From assembly GCF_000744825.1 (NCBI RefSeq), contig NZ_JQMR01000001.1, positions 2,217,501-2,281,500 on the forward strand: a stretch of DNA of 64,000 bases, given 5' to 3'. Position numbers and translations under genes: made by a program. The stretch comes from Carnobacterium mobile DSM 4848 (GTDB lineage Bacteria; Bacillota; Bacilli; Lactobacillales; Carnobacteriaceae). Positions 27,495 through 36,477 of this stretch are shown here, one piece after another (position 1 is the stretch's first letter; each line of letters begins with the position of its first letter). A model generated the notes under the pieces. That model was not told the origin of the DNA and searched no databases. It saw only the letters and a list, made by a program, of their open reading frames with translations.

Positions 27495-27788
27495 ATGAAA
27501 AATGAATCTAAACCACTCGTACATGACCTGCATAATAGTCTCGATCAACCCAATATGGAAGATATTAAAGAAGTTTTATTAAAAGTGTACACGAAGTTGG
27601 AAGAGTCTAAAGAAAATGTTCCTCTTATTAATCGTCTTGTTAATTTTATTTATTTTACTGGCTGCCATCAAAAATTAACCTTTAGTAAAGAACAGGAAAG
27701 CTTGATTAGAAAATTGAGTGAGATTGGACAAACAGCTGGAGTGAATGGGGTATACCGTTCTAGCTATGGTGATAAAACACAGTTTTAA
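27495..27788 (+). CDS. Class IIa bacteriocin immunity protein (EntA_Immun family)
   Basis: A 97-residue protein with the four-helix immunity pattern of enterocin A/pediocin-type immunity proteins: VLLKVYTKLEES, PLINRLVNFIYFTG, LIRKLSEIGQTAGVNGVYRS and the C-terminal YGDKTQF. These proteins sit inside the cell and block the bacteriocin-occupied mannose PTS receptor. I found no YGNGV-type bacteriocin gene, histidine kinase or export ABC gene nearby, so this is an orphan immunity gene. The start has a GAGGTGAGAG site. Confidence 0.9.
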   Translation: MKNESKPLVHDLHNSLDQPNMEDIKEVLLKVYTKLEESKENVPLINRLVNFIYFTGCHQKLTFSKEQESLIRKLSEIGQTAGVNGVYRSSYGDKTQF

Positions 27789-27831
27789 AAATTAGTTATA
27801 TGTATTAATCTTAGAATAAGAATAATAAACA

Positions 27832-27873
27832 AAAAGCTTACAAGTATTGTTTCGAATATTTGCAAGCTTTTTT
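27832..27873. terminator. Bidirectional terminator between the immunity gene and uvsE
   Basis: AAAAGCTTACAA / TTGCAAGCTTTTTT stem (one mismatch), 16-nt loop, T tract on plus and TTTTTG on minus. Confidence 0.75.
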
Positions 27874-27884
27874 AGGTTGTGTAG

Positions 27885-29135
27885 TTAAAAATAAAAGTAG
27901 TAACTGTTCAATAGATACTCATTGTCGTATTTTTCAGCCATTTTTAATAAGAGACCTTTTACAGCGTTGATGGAATACGTTCCTTTTTTAAATGACTCAA
28001 TATAAGAAAGGTATTTTTTCTTTTCTGATTCTATTGCTTGGTCTTTAAAATAACCCCATACATGAGATGCAGCATTCAGCTGATGTCCTTGGCTTGGCTC
28101 TATAGTAAGCGCTTGGTCAATAAGTGCATAAAACTCTACCACCGGGTAACCTGCTTTGTCTTTTAATAAGTTGCGAATCTCTTTGTAACGATTTGGGTCG
28201 TGTTCCAGAATATTGTATTTATAGCGAGCCCATTCTTTTTCCAGATTGTTTATGTTTTTATTATAGGCAATCAGATTATTAGCTTTAACAGCAGAAAGAT
28301 TTTTATCCTTTACTTCAAGCATAATATCCACATTGGGAATACCTTTTAAAAATTCGTTGAATACTTCTAAGTCGATTGTTTTAGAATGACTGCCTGCTCT
28401 TTTTAAAGGTGCACCTTGAGAGTAATGAATTTTTTGCCGACCGTCATCAGCTTGCCAAGTCTGGTTTGCTAAAGTGATAAAGTAGTTATCGTCTTTTGAT
28501 ACGTCAAACGGCAGCACCTGGTTATGCAAGTTGTCATAGACTACAGGAATATGGTTAGTTGTCCCTATTTGTAATACATCGCCTATGTTGTAAGATTTAT
28601 CATCGTTTTCAATGACCAGTCTATCTTTAACTCTCTGATTCAAGAGTTGGTAGTTTTTTCCAAATCTCGCAATGGCTGCTGTTTTATCACCGTATATACC
28701 GCCGATATGCAAAATGATTTTACTGGATTTCTCTGTTCCCAATGCAGTTAAAAACCGATTATGGTAATTTAAATCTTCTATCGCTCTTTTCATAACTTCT
28801 GTGTTGGCTGAGTTTAAGACAGTGTATTGACCAGGGTGCATCGACACTCTAATGTTCTCAGCTTTTAGTTTTTCACCAATCATTTGAAACTTTTCTTGGA
28901 AAATCTCATCCCAAGGAAGATCATTAACAGGACTCGAACCAAATGGAATGATATCTGAACTGATTCTAAAAAGTTTAATGCCCATTTTAATGTTGTAATC
29001 TAGAATTCTATCTAATGTTTCTAGATTGTGTGCGGTAATGTTTAACAGGTTTTCTTGTGTTGCGGTTTTAAGTGTACAGGTTTTAAAATTTGTATTGTAG
29101 ACTCCTAGGGTCAAGCAAGCATAACCGATTTTCAT
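27885..29135 (-). CDS. uvsE: UV damage endonuclease UvsE/UvdE
   Basis: A 416-residue TIM-barrel endonuclease that nicks 5' to UV photoproducts, an alternative excision repair route. Motifs are MKIGYACLTLG at the start, RISSDIIPFGS (about residue 57), SMHPGQYTVLNS (about 97), LHIGGIYGDK (about 144), LVIENDDKSYN (about 173) and VYDNLHNQVLP (about 198), which supply metal ligands. ATG 29135 is chosen since AAAGGAG lies 7 bases upstream; an ATG at 29141 abuts that site. A C-terminal extension after about 290 is common in Firmicute UvsE. It lies 63 bases downstream of the marR-type gene. Confidence 0.93.
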   Translation of the reverse strand: MKIGYACLTLGVYNTNFKTCTLKTATQENLLNITAHNLETLDRILDYNIKMGIKLFRISSDIIPFGSSPVNDLPWDEIFQEKFQMIGEKLKAENIRVSMHPGQYTVLNSANTEVMKRAIEDLNYHNRFLTALGTEKSSKIILHIGGIYGDKTAAIARFGKNYQLLNQRVKDRLVIENDDKSYNIGDVLQIGTTNHIPVVYDNLHNQVLPFDVSKDDNYFITLANQTWQADDGRQKIHYSQGAPLKRAGSHSKTIDLEVFNEFLKGIPNVDIMLEVKDKNLSAVKANNLIAYNKNINNLEKEWARYKYNILEHDPNRYKEIRNLLKDKAGYPVVEFYALIDQALTIEPSQGHQLNAASHVWGYFKDQAIESEKKKYLSYIESFKKGTYSINAVKGLLLKMAEKYDNEYLLNSYYFYF

Positions 29136-29198
29136 AAGCATCTCCTTTAAATTTTATTTTATGAAAACTGTAATTTTTTTGGTAATAGGCACTAATTA

Positions 29199-29606
29199 TT
29201 ATTCGTTAATTTTTCGAAAAAGCTCTAAAAAAGTCTCTTTTTCTTTTTGTGAAAGAACTTTAAGTAAATCAGTGTTGACCTTGGCTTCAGTGGTCCGTGC
29301 AGCTTCTACTAGTTCTTTTCCTTGTTCTGTAATGACTAACCGTGTAATACGCCGGTCCTTTTCATCATAAACGCGCTCAGCATATTTTTCCTGCACAATC
29401 ATATTGGCTATATTAGTCATTGCTCCTGGTGTTACTTTTAAAAACTTAGCCAGTGTAACTTGTTTTTGCTGTCCTTTTGTTTTTAATTCACCTAGGACTA
29501 ACAACGCTGAGATACTAATAGGGTAAGGAAAGGCAGCTGTCCATTTTTTCATAACAGTTTGTGTATACTGATTGACTGAATAGAGCAATTCCATATTTTG
29601 ATGCAT
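29199..29606 (-). CDS. MarR-family transcriptional regulator
   Basis: A 135-residue winged helix protein. Helix-turn-helix residues about 50-72 (LAKFLKVTPGAMTNIANMIV) are followed by the wing VYDEKDRRITRLVITEQGKE and a C-terminal dimerisation helix. It diverges from the SDR gene across a 121-base intergenic region containing a 9+2+9 palindrome, so it probably represses itself and the SDR gene. uvsE may share its transcript. The ligand is unknown. Confidence 0.88.
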   Translation of the reverse strand: MHQNMELLYSVNQYTQTVMKKWTAAFPYPISISALLVLGELKTKGQQKQVTLAKFLKVTPGAMTNIANMIVQEKYAERVYDEKDRRITRLVITEQGKELVEAARTTEAKVNTDLLKVLSQKEKETFLELFRKINE

Positions 29607-29671
29607 TATACGTTTCCTCCCTCTATTTATTCTAGTAAGTTAAGTTTAATTTCTTTTAGTTTACTTTTCAA

Positions 29672-29691
29672 TAGTTTAACATTAAACTATA
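29672..29691. promoter_or_regulatory. Palindromic candidate MarR operator
   Basis: ATAGTTTAACATTAAACTAT, with 9-bp perfect arms around CA, sits in the divergent marR/SDR promoter region. Looser half-sites (AGTTTAC, AAGTTTAA) lie at 29643-29665. Confidence 0.6.
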
Positions 29692-29727
29692 AATAAGCTT
29701 TTAATGAATAGAAGGGTGGAAATTTAC

Positions 29728-30480
29728 ATGTTACTAGAGAAGAAGGTCGCCATTATTACAGGCGGTGCGGGCGGTATTGGAGCAGGTATGTCAAGAGCAT
29801 TAGCTGCAGAAGGCGCCAATATTGCAATTGTCGATTTGAATGAAGAAAAAGGAACAGAACTTGTTAATGAATTAGAAGATATGGGTGTTGAGGCAATATT
29901 TTTAAATAAAGATATTTCACTAGAAGAGAGTGCAAAAGAAATAAGAGAGACAGTGGTTAAGAAATTCGGCAAAATTGATGTTTTAATCAATAATGCGCAT
30001 GCATCTCGACAAGCTGCTTTTATGGAAACGACAAATGAGATGTTCGAGTTATCCTTTAAAACTGGTTTTTTAGCAACATTATTCTTAATGCGGGCTTGTT
30101 ATGAAGATTTAAAAGCAACGAAAGGCGCAGTAATCAACTTTGGTTCAGGTTCGGCTATGAAGGGAATGGAAACACAAGCCTCTTATGCAGCAAGTAAAGA
30201 AGCTATTCGTGGTCTGTCTCGTGTCATTGCAAATGAATGGGCACCAGAAGGCATCCGTGTAAACCTTATTTCCCCAATTGCAGAAACGGAAGGCGTGAAA
30301 AGCTGGAAAGAAAATTTTCCTGATGAATACACTGCAATGGCTAATCAAATTCCTCTTAAACGTTTGGGAGATCCACAAAAGGATATTGGTCAAGTTGCTG
30401 TTTTCTTAGCAAGTGATATGAGCAGCTTTATGACTGGGCAAACACTAATGGTTGATGGTGGTTCCATTCAACTATATTAA
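29728..30480 (+). CDS. Short-chain dehydrogenase/reductase
   Basis: A 250-residue classical SDR. The cofactor motif TGGAGGIGAGM is near residue 10, NNAHA (in place of the usual NNAG) near 88, the catalytic Ser in NFGSGSA, and the YAASK Tyr/Lys near 152, with C-terminal MTGQTLMVDGG. NAD(P)-dependent; the substrate is not readable. ATG 29728 follows a GAAGGGTGG site; an earlier ATG at 29704 has none. It is probably controlled by the divergent MarR protein. Confidence 0.88.
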   Translation: MLLEKKVAIITGGAGGIGAGMSRALAAEGANIAIVDLNEEKGTELVNELEDMGVEAIFLNKDISLEESAKEIRETVVKKFGKIDVLINNAHASRQAAFMETTNEMFELSFKTGFLATLFLMRACYEDLKATKGAVINFGSGSAMKGMETQASYAASKEAIRGLSRVIANEWAPEGIRVNLISPIAETEGVKSWKENFPDEYTAMANQIPLKRLGDPQKDIGQVAVFLASDMSSFMTGQTLMVDGGSIQLY

Positions 30481-30493
30481 GTTCTCAAATAGA

Positions 30494-30541
30494 TAAAAAA
30501 ATAGATTCGCCAAGCTTAAGCTTCGGTGAACCTATTTTTTT
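30494..30541 (+). terminator. Terminator between the SDR gene and ndk
   Basis: AAAAAATAGATTCGCC pairs with GGTGAACCTATTTTTT (one mismatch, one G-U), with an inner AAGCTTAAGCTT palindromic loop. Confidence 0.75.
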
Positions 30542-30557
30542 ATTGAGAGGAGGTTTT

Positions 30558-30959
30558 TTAAGCGAACCAAATGGACCGTTCTCTCTCGGCGCTTTCTGGT
30601 GAATCAGAAGCATGAACTGTATTTTCAGATAAACTAAGCCCATAAAGTGCACGAATGGTATTATCCCCAGATTTTTCTGGATCTGTTGTTCCATTCAGTG
30701 CCCGAACTCGTTCAACTGCATTTTCGCCTTCTAAAACAAGGGCAGCTAATGGACTTCTTGTAAGATAAGCAACTAATCTATCGAAGAATGGTTTTCCTTC
30801 ATGCTCTGCATAATGTTTTTCTGCCATTGCTGAAGAAGCTTGCAACAGTTTCAAGTCAATGATTTTCAAACCGTTTCTTTCATATTCTGTTAAAATATTT
30901 CCAATCAAATTGCGTTCCACCGCATCTGGTTTCACTAATACAAGCGTTTTTTCTGTCAT
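30558..30959 (-). CDS. ndk: Nucleoside diphosphate kinase
   Basis: A 133-residue Ndk that transfers the gamma-phosphate between nucleoside tri- and diphosphates through a phospho-His. Motifs are TLVLVKPDAVERNLIG at the N-terminus, the nucleotide-binding region RALNGTTDPEKSGDNTIRA and the active-site His in NTVHASDSPESAERE (about residue 112). The usual Gly after the His is Ala here. ATG 30959 is chosen because AGGGGG lies 9 bases upstream and directly touches the alternative ATG at 30968. Confidence 0.93.
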   Translation of the reverse strand: MTEKTLVLVKPDAVERNLIGNILTEYERNGLKIIDLKLLQASSAMAEKHYAEHEGKPFFDRLVAYLTRSPLAALVLEGENAVERVRALNGTTDPEKSGDNTIRALYGLSLSENTVHASDSPESAERERSIWFA

Positions 30960-31142
30960 CAGCAACATCCCCCTAAAATAGTCTTATCATGAGTTTAACA
31001 TGTTCAGCTTCTTTAGTGTAGAAGATGATGGTTGTTTAAACAAATAAATAAAACGCTTCCTTATTTGTAGCCAGATAAGTTCAGTTGTTGGAAAATTCAG
31101 ACAGACTATGGTAAAACGTAGTTGAAAGGGAGGTTTTTTCAG

Positions 31143-32483
31143 ATGGAAAAAACATTTGATGTAGTGATTATCGGCAGCGGTGTTGGCGGAACAGCGGTAG
31201 CAAATGGGCTGGCAGCAGCTGGAAAAAAGGTAGCTGTCGTAGAAAATGACTTATGGGGCGGTACTTGTCCCAATCGTGGTTGTGACCCTAAAAAAGTATT
31301 AGTCTCCGCTGTAGAAGCTAAAGATGCAGTCACTCAATTAGCCGGTAAAGGCTTTTCTGTTACTCCTCAAGTCAATTGGCCTGAACTAATGACATTTAAA
31401 GAAACGTTTACCAAGCCAGTGCCCAAAACTAGCCATGAAAGTTTGCAGTCAGCAGGGGTAGAAACCTATGCGGGCAGTGCTCAGTTTACGGATGAAAAAA
31501 CACTTCAAGTAAATGGAGATAAATTGACAGCGGAACGCTTTGTTATTGCTACGGGTGCTAAACCCTCTATTTTACCGATTGAAGGAAAAGAGCACTTTTT
31601 AACCAGTAATGATTTTTTATCTTTACCTGAAATGCCTGCAACCCTTACTTTTGTCGGTGGCGGGTATATTGCTTTTGAATTGGCAGCTATCGCCAATGCT
31701 GCAGGAGCTGAAGTTCATTTGATTCATCACAACGATCGTCCGCTGAAAGCTTTTGATGCAGATTATGTAAAAGAAATCGTACATCAATTGGAAACAAAAG
31801 GCATAACATTTCATTTCAACATCGACATTAAAAAAATTGAGAAAAAAGCTGATTCTTTCATTTTAACAGATGAAAAAGAGTTTGAACTGACCACTGATCT
31901 AGTATTTTGTTCAACTGGCCGGGTACCAAATATAGACGAGTTAAATTTAGAAAAAGCGGGAGTATCATTTGATAAAAAAGGCATCCAAGTCAATGCGTAT
32001 TTGCAAACCAGCAATGCGGCTATTTTTGCTTGCGGTGATGTATTGTCAAAATCCCAAGCCAAATTGACCCCGGTTTCTACTTTTGAAGGAAGTTATTTGG
32101 TTCAATATTTGACAGGGGAAACAACAGAAAAAATTGCTTATCCAAGTATTCCAACCACCATCTTTTCCAGCCCTAAATTAGCACAAACTGGAATAACCGC
32201 TGCAAAAGCATCTGAACAAGAAGAGGATTATGACATTTCGGATATTGATGCAACGTCTTGGTTCAGCTACCATCGGGTGAACGAACCCGTTTCGAAAATC
32301 AAAGTCATTACAGAACGTAAAACAGGATTATTAGTCGGTGCAACTTGCATCAATAAAAGAGCAGACGATTTAATCAATTTCTTGAGTATCTTGATCGATC
32401 AAAAAACACAAGCAGAGGATGTAGCACAGTTGATCTTGACTTACCCAACCATTGCCAACGACTTAACGTCGATTTATGCTTAG
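31143..32483 (+). CDS. FAD-dependent pyridine nucleotide-disulfide oxidoreductase (glutathione reductase-like)
   Basis: A 446-residue flavoprotein. The N-terminal FAD site is DVVIIGSGVGGTA, the redox-active disulfide GGTCPNRGCDPKKVL (Cys about 41 and 46), the NAD(P) site FVGGGYIAFELAA (about 170), the second FAD motif IFACGDV (about 297) and a C-terminal dimerisation domain. Unlike Gor at 52.4 kb, the usual C-terminal HPT/HP base motif reads LTYPTIAND, so the catalytic His is not obvious and the substrate may not be glutathione. Start set by AAGGGAGG. Confidence 0.85.
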   Translation: MEKTFDVVIIGSGVGGTAVANGLAAAGKKVAVVENDLWGGTCPNRGCDPKKVLVSAVEAKDAVTQLAGKGFSVTPQVNWPELMTFKETFTKPVPKTSHESLQSAGVETYAGSAQFTDEKTLQVNGDKLTAERFVIATGAKPSILPIEGKEHFLTSNDFLSLPEMPATLTFVGGGYIAFELAAIANAAGAEVHLIHHNDRPLKAFDADYVKEIVHQLETKGITFHFNIDIKKIEKKADSFILTDEKEFELTTDLVFCSTGRVPNIDELNLEKAGVSFDKKGIQVNAYLQTSNAAIFACGDVLSKSQAKLTPVSTFEGSYLVQYLTGETTEKIAYPSIPTTIFSSPKLAQTGITAAKASEQEEDYDISDIDATSWFSYHRVNEPVSKIKVITERKTGLLVGATCINKRADDLINFLSILIDQKTQAEDVAQLILTYPTIANDLTSIYA

Positions 32484-32515
32484 CTTTTTTTTTGGTTGAA
32501 ATCACACATTAGACT

Positions 32516-32561
32516 AAAAAACCTCCAGCAGCGGTTTTCAGACCGATTGTTGGAGGTTTTT
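32516..32561 (+). terminator. Rho-independent terminator
   Basis: AAAACCTCCA / TGGAGGTTTT stem enclosing a second CGGT/ACCG stem, followed by TTTAACAG. It ends the flavoprotein transcript. Confidence 0.8.
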
Positions 32562-32779
32562 AACAGAATAGGGTATTATAAAAAAATTAACGAAAAGAAG
32601 CTTGGTTCTTTAACTGTTCCACGGAGGATAGAATAAAGGTATGAATAAGAATATTCTTCACGCTATCTTTTTTGACATAATGATAGGTGAAATAAACATA
32701 AAACATAGACGGTAGGGTGTTCCAACCCTTTTAAGGACCTTAAGTTTCTTGGATTTCCATTGATAAGGTCATAAACTCT

Positions 32780-32937
32780 TTTGCGTGCCCTGAGTCGTTT
32801 AACTCTCTAGTGTTAGGGCAGGTAAACTCCTTTTACCTGCCCTAAGCCGCTTAAATACCAATTGTTAAGGCAGGGAAATCTGTTTTGCGTGCTCTAAGTG
32901 TGAGAGATGCTATCACTTAAGGCACGCAAATTTTTTT
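32780..32937. repeat. Tandem array of three ~52-bp hairpin units ending in a T tract
   Basis: Units start at TTTT 32780, 32831 and 32883. Each reads TTTT-RCSTGCYCTRAG, a central variable part, then a complementary TTARGGCA-type arm. The unit junction also gives a perfect 14-bp stem TTAGGGCAGGTAAA/TTTACCTGCCCTAA (32813-32845). The last unit, TTTGCGTGCTCTAAGTG / CACTTAAGGCACGCAAA (32884-32930, two mismatches), is followed by T8 and could terminate plus-strand transcription. No gene is credible in 32562-33005. Confidence 0.7.
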
Positions 32938-33005
32938 TGAATACGATAAAGTATGTCATCCCCTGCCAATTTTCGACTGAACCAATAAAATTCCTGGTAT
33001 TAGCA

Positions 33006-33054
33006 AAAAATGACCTCTTTTTCCTGTTTTATTCAGGAGAAAGGGGTCATTTTT
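33006..33054 (-). terminator. Terminator of the copB-type ATPase gene
   Basis: AAAAATGACC...TCCTG pairs with CAGGA...GGTCATTTTT in a ~20-bp imperfect stem, with T tracts on both strands. Confidence 0.85.
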
Positions 33055-33082
33055 AACTGTCTTGGTTTAAACAGGTTTTCTT

Positions 33083-35161
33083 TTAGTTGATTTTCAACAG
33101 CATAGCGTTTACGGCTACGATCACTGTACTAAAGGACATGATAATGGCGCCTACTGCAGGGCTTAAGAGAATTCCCGCAAAAGCCAGCGCTCCTGCTGCT
33201 AAAGGAATTGCAATGATGTTGTAGCCAGCTCCCCACCATAAATTTTGAACCATTTTTTTAGAAGTATTTTTAGCTAAGGATAAGAAATGGAGAATATCTG
33301 CCGGATCGCTTTTGACCAGGATCACATCGGCTGAATCTACGGCTACGTCGGTTCCGGCCCCAATCGCAACACCGACATTCGCTCTGACTAGGCTTGGAGC
33401 ATCATTGACCCCGTCTCCGACCATCATGACAACTAAACCGTTATTTTTGTATTCCTTAACGAGTTTTTCTTTGTCTTCAGGCAGTAATTCTGCATGGACA
33501 TCATCAATTCCGAGTTGTTGAGCAACGGCAGCAGCTGCTTGTTGATTGTCGCCAGTTAACATGACCGGTTTGATGTTTTGAGCTTTTAAGGCTTGGATCA
33601 TGGTTTTGGCTTCGGGCTTAATTTGATCGCCTTGCGCAACTAAGCCGATATTTTTCTCATTGACCAGTAAGAAACTAACCGAATTGCCTTTAGTGGACAA
33701 TTCAGAAAAAAGTTGCTGATCGTAAGAGATACCTTTTTTAGTTAAATAAGCGACGCTGACGATCTTAACCATTTGGTTGTCAATGGTTCCTTCGATTCCC
33801 ACACCCGGAATGGTTGAAGTGTCTGTTGCTGCAGGAGTGGTTAAGTTTAATTCTTCCAATTTTTTTAGCACTCCAATGGAAAGGGGATGACTGGAGTCTT
33901 TTTCTAATGCTCCCATGTATTCCAAAACGTCATTTTCAGTATAGTCCGTTGAAAAAGATTTAAAGGCTGAGACTGTAAAATTGCCCTCTGTTAAGGTTCC
34001 AGTTTTGTCCATCATAACGACATCCACTTTTTTGGCAACTTCTAAAGCTTGTCTGTTTTTGACGAGTAACCCATTTTGAGCGCCTAAAGAAGTAGACCGG
34101 GCTGTTGCTAGCGGAATAGCTAAACCAAGGGCATGTGGACAAGCAATAATAAAGACCGTGACCATCCGTTCTAAAGCAATGTTCACATCTTTTGAAACCA
34201 TTAGCCAGATAATAAAAGCTAAAATACCAACAGCTAAAGCTACATAGAAAAGCAGTTTAGCAACTTTATCTGAGAGTGACTCTACTTTTGATTTTTCTTG
34301 TTGAGCGCTGCTAACGAGTGCCATGACTTGCGACAAGTAGCCGGATTCACCTGTTCCGGTCACATCGATGGAAATGGTTCCTGATCCGTTGATGGAACCT
34401 CCGATGACTTTGTCTTGCTCTTTTTTTGTAACAGCTTTTGCTTCCCCAGTGACCATGGATTCGTTAACAGTTGTTTGTCCATTAATAATAATTCCATCAG
34501 TCGGAATTTTTCCGCCGGCTTTTACAACGATTTTGTCTCCAACATGAACTTCTTTTAAGGCAACTTCAACAGTATTTCCTTCTTCATCAAGTACATTGGC
34601 TGTTCCAGGCAATAATTCAGCCATCTTCTGCAGAGCATTGCCGGCATTGCTGACAGCATTCATTTCAATCCAATGCCCAAGCAGCATAATTAAAATAAGG
34701 GTAGCCAGCTCCCAGAAGAAATCCATCACGTGATTTTGAGTGTGAAGGAGGTTATTAGCAATGAATGCATAAACACTGTAGAAATAAGAAACCGAAATTC
34801 CTAAAGAAATCAAGGTCATCATCGCTGGGTTTTTTCCTTGAAGCTCCATCTTGGCACCTTGTAAGAAAGGCATTCCGCCGTAAAAGAATAAAATAGAAGC
34901 TAAGACTAAAACGACCCAATCCGAACCATTAAATGAAAATTGAAAAGGCAAGGCAACGCCCATCATTGGCGAAAGCAAAATAATCGGAATGGCCAAAATC
35001 AAAGAAATAAAAAATTTCTGTTTTAAGTTTCCCATATGCATCGAATGATCCATCGAACCATGATCCATCTTACTATGGTCCATCTTGCTATGATCCATGT
35101 GTTCCATAGACTGGTGTTTGTCGTGACCAGAATGAGGCGCATGTTGTTTTTTATCAGACAT
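33083..35161 (-). CDS. copB: Copper-translocating P1B-type ATPase, CopB subclass
   Basis: A 692-residue membrane ATPase with an N-terminal cytoplasmic His/Met-rich tail containing repeated HMDHSKMDH-like blocks (residues ~20-42) instead of CxxC heavy-metal domains. The transmembrane metal motif is CPH ([11 protein letters not shown], about residue 339), which marks the CopB/P1B-3 class. The phosphorylation site is DKTGTLTEG (about 384), the class-specific HP dipeptide is in SSHPLSIG, the nucleotide hinge is GDGVNDAP, and the last helix has [12 protein letters not shown]. It exports copper or silver ions. A CopY-like operator lies upstream, but no copY, copZ or copA is adjacent. Confidence 0.93.
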   Translation of the reverse strand: MSDKKQHAPHSGHDKHQSMEHMDHSKMDHSKMDHGSMDHSMHMGNLKQKFFISLILAIPIILLSPMMGVALPFQFSFNGSDWVVLVLASILFFYGGMPFLQGAKMELQGKNPAMMTLISLGISVSYFYSVYAFIANNLLHTQNHVMDFFWELATLILIMLLGHWIEMNAVSNAGNALQKMAELLPGTANVLDEEGNTVEVALKEVHVGDKIVVKAGGKIPTDGIIINGQTTVNESMVTGEAKAVTKKEQDKVIGGSINGSGTISIDVTGTGESGYLSQVMALVSSAQQEKSKVESLSDKVAKLLFYVALAVGILAFIIWLMVSKDVNIALERMVTVFIIACPHALGLAIPLATARSTSLGAQNGLLVKNRQALEVAKKVDVVMMDKTGTLTEGNFTVSAFKSFSTDYTENDVLEYMGALEKDSSHPLSIGVLKKLEELNLTTPAATDTSTIPGVGIEGTIDNQMVKIVSVAYLTKKGISYDQQLFSELSTKGNSVSFLLVNEKNIGLVAQGDQIKPEAKTMIQALKAQNIKPVMLTGDNQQAAAAVAQQLGIDDVHAELLPEDKEKLVKEYKNNGLVVMMVGDGVNDAPSLVRANVGVAIGAGTDVAVDSADVILVKSDPADILHFLSLAKNTSKKMVQNLWWGAGYNIIAIPLAAGALAFAGILLSPAVGAIIMSFSTVIVAVNAMLLKIN

Positions 35162-35195
35162 CTGAATTCCTCCTTAATTACAAAAAAATATTTTT

Positions 35196-35211
35196 GTTTA
35201 CAAACGTAAAC
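35196..35211. promoter_or_regulatory. CopY-like operator upstream of copB
   Basis: GTTTACAAACGTAAAC has perfect 6-bp arms. It differs by one base from the cop-box core TACANNTGTA (here TACAAACGTA). It lies 35 bases upstream of the copB start. Confidence 0.5.
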
Positions 35212-35411
35212 TTTCGTTACCTGAAGCTTACAATGTTCATTAAGAAATGTCAAATGGTTTGCAGGTACTTAAAAAAAACAAAAAATTAAACTCTGAAGCC
35301 TTTTATTGGTTTGGGAAGGTTCCTTAACTCTACCAATCATTTTATGTGCATTTGATTCCATACAAGGTGTACAATAAATATGGAGACTAAATAGTGAGAG
35401 TAGGGATAAAT

Positions 35412-36098
35412 GTGAGAAGAATTGTATTTGTGCGTCACGGGCAAAGCGAATGGAATGCGTTAAACCAATTTACTGGTTGGGTTGATGTGAATCTAAGTGA
35501 TGCAGGATTGAAAGAAGCTCATGAAGCAGGACAGAAATTGAAAGAAGCAGGGATTGAGTTGGATATGGCGTTTACATCTGTTTTGAAACGTGCCATTAAA
35601 ACCTGCCATATCGTTTTAGAAGATTCTGATCAGCTTTGGGTGCCGGAAATCAAAACTTGGCGTTTAAACGAACGTCACTATGGAGCTTTGCAAGGCCTCA
35701 ATAAAAAAGCGACGGCTGACAAATATGGGATCGAACAAGTTCAACTTTGGCGTCGGTCATATGATACGTTACCTCCTTTACTAAAACCTGATGATCCTAA
35801 TTCAGCTTTAAATGATCGTCGTTACGCTAATCTGCAAAAGCGTGTCGTTCCAATGGGAGAAGACTTGAAAACGACATTGGCAAGAGTTATTCCGTTTTGG
35901 GAAGATCAAATTGCACCGGCTGTACTAGATGGGAAAACTGTTTTAGTAGCTGCTCACGGGAATTCTTTGCGTGCTTTGGCAAAATACATTGAAGAAATTT
36001 CTGACGAAGATATCATGGAATTAGAAATACCGACTGGACAACCCCTTGTTTATGAGTTAGATGATGAGTTGTCAGTTATCAAAAAATATTACCTTTAA
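35412..36098 (+). CDS. gpmA: 2,3-bisphosphoglycerate-dependent phosphoglycerate mutase
   Basis: A 228-residue mutase interconverting 3- and 2-phosphoglycerate in glycolysis. The phospho-His is in [12 protein letters not shown] (about residue 9), the substrate loop is [15 protein letters not shown], and the second His is in [11 protein letters not shown]. The start is GTG 35412, behind AGTAGGG, giving the usual short N-terminus; an in-frame GTG at 35394 is an alternative. A TACAAT at 35370-35375 is a likely -10. Confidence 0.95.
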   Translation: MRRIVFVRHGQSEWNALNQFTGWVDVNLSDAGLKEAHEAGQKLKEAGIELDMAFTSVLKRAIKTCHIVLEDSDQLWVPEIKTWRLNERHYGALQGLNKKATADKYGIEQVQLWRRSYDTLPPLLKPDDPNSALNDRRYANLQKRVVPMGEDLKTTLARVIPFWEDQIAPAVLDGKTVLVAAHGNSLRALAKYIEEISDEDIMELEIPTGQPLVYELDDELSVIKKYYL

Positions 36099-36122
36099 GA
36101 AAAAACATTAAGCAATAAAAAA

Positions 36123-36157
36123 GAGGGTTGAGACTTAGTCTCGGCCCTTTATTTTTT
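36123..36157 (+). terminator. Rho-independent terminator after gpmA
   Basis: GGGTTGAGAC-TTA-GTCTCGGCCC stem (two G-U pairs) followed by TTTATTTTTT. Confidence 0.85.
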
Positions 36158-36159
36158 AA

Positions 36160-36477
36160 GATTGGAGTTTTATAAAAAATATAGAAAAGAAATGTTGAAA
36201 GAGCAAGCAGCTCACAATTTTTGCTGTTGTTCTGCAGTAGCTAATAGGTATCTATTTCACAATAAAAGCTAAAAAAACAGGCAGTAGTGTAGCTAGAGCC
36301 AGTTTAACAAATAATTCGACCTAGAAAGATAGATTCAAGGTTTGTCTTTTTTAGGGATCCTATCTAAAAAATAGATAAGCAAGTAAATAGAATAGACGAC
36401 TGTTTTTTTACAGGTTATACTAAGAATAATTCAAATGATTTTTAGAGATTTGATTAACCAGTGAAAGGTTGGATGAG
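36160..36477. other. Intergenic region before the glycosylation operon
   Basis: No gene is seen. It holds a small hairpin TATCTA-AAAAA-TAGATA (36361-36377) and a weak promoter TAGACG-17-TATACT (36393-36421) that probably serves the gtrB-type gene. Confidence 0.45.

Noticed and set aside
32641-32715. 24-codon frame MNKNILHAIFFDIMIGEINI... with GGAGG about 15 bases upstream
   Set aside because: Too short, spacing to the site is poor, and no hydrophobic or toxin-like pattern was convincing.
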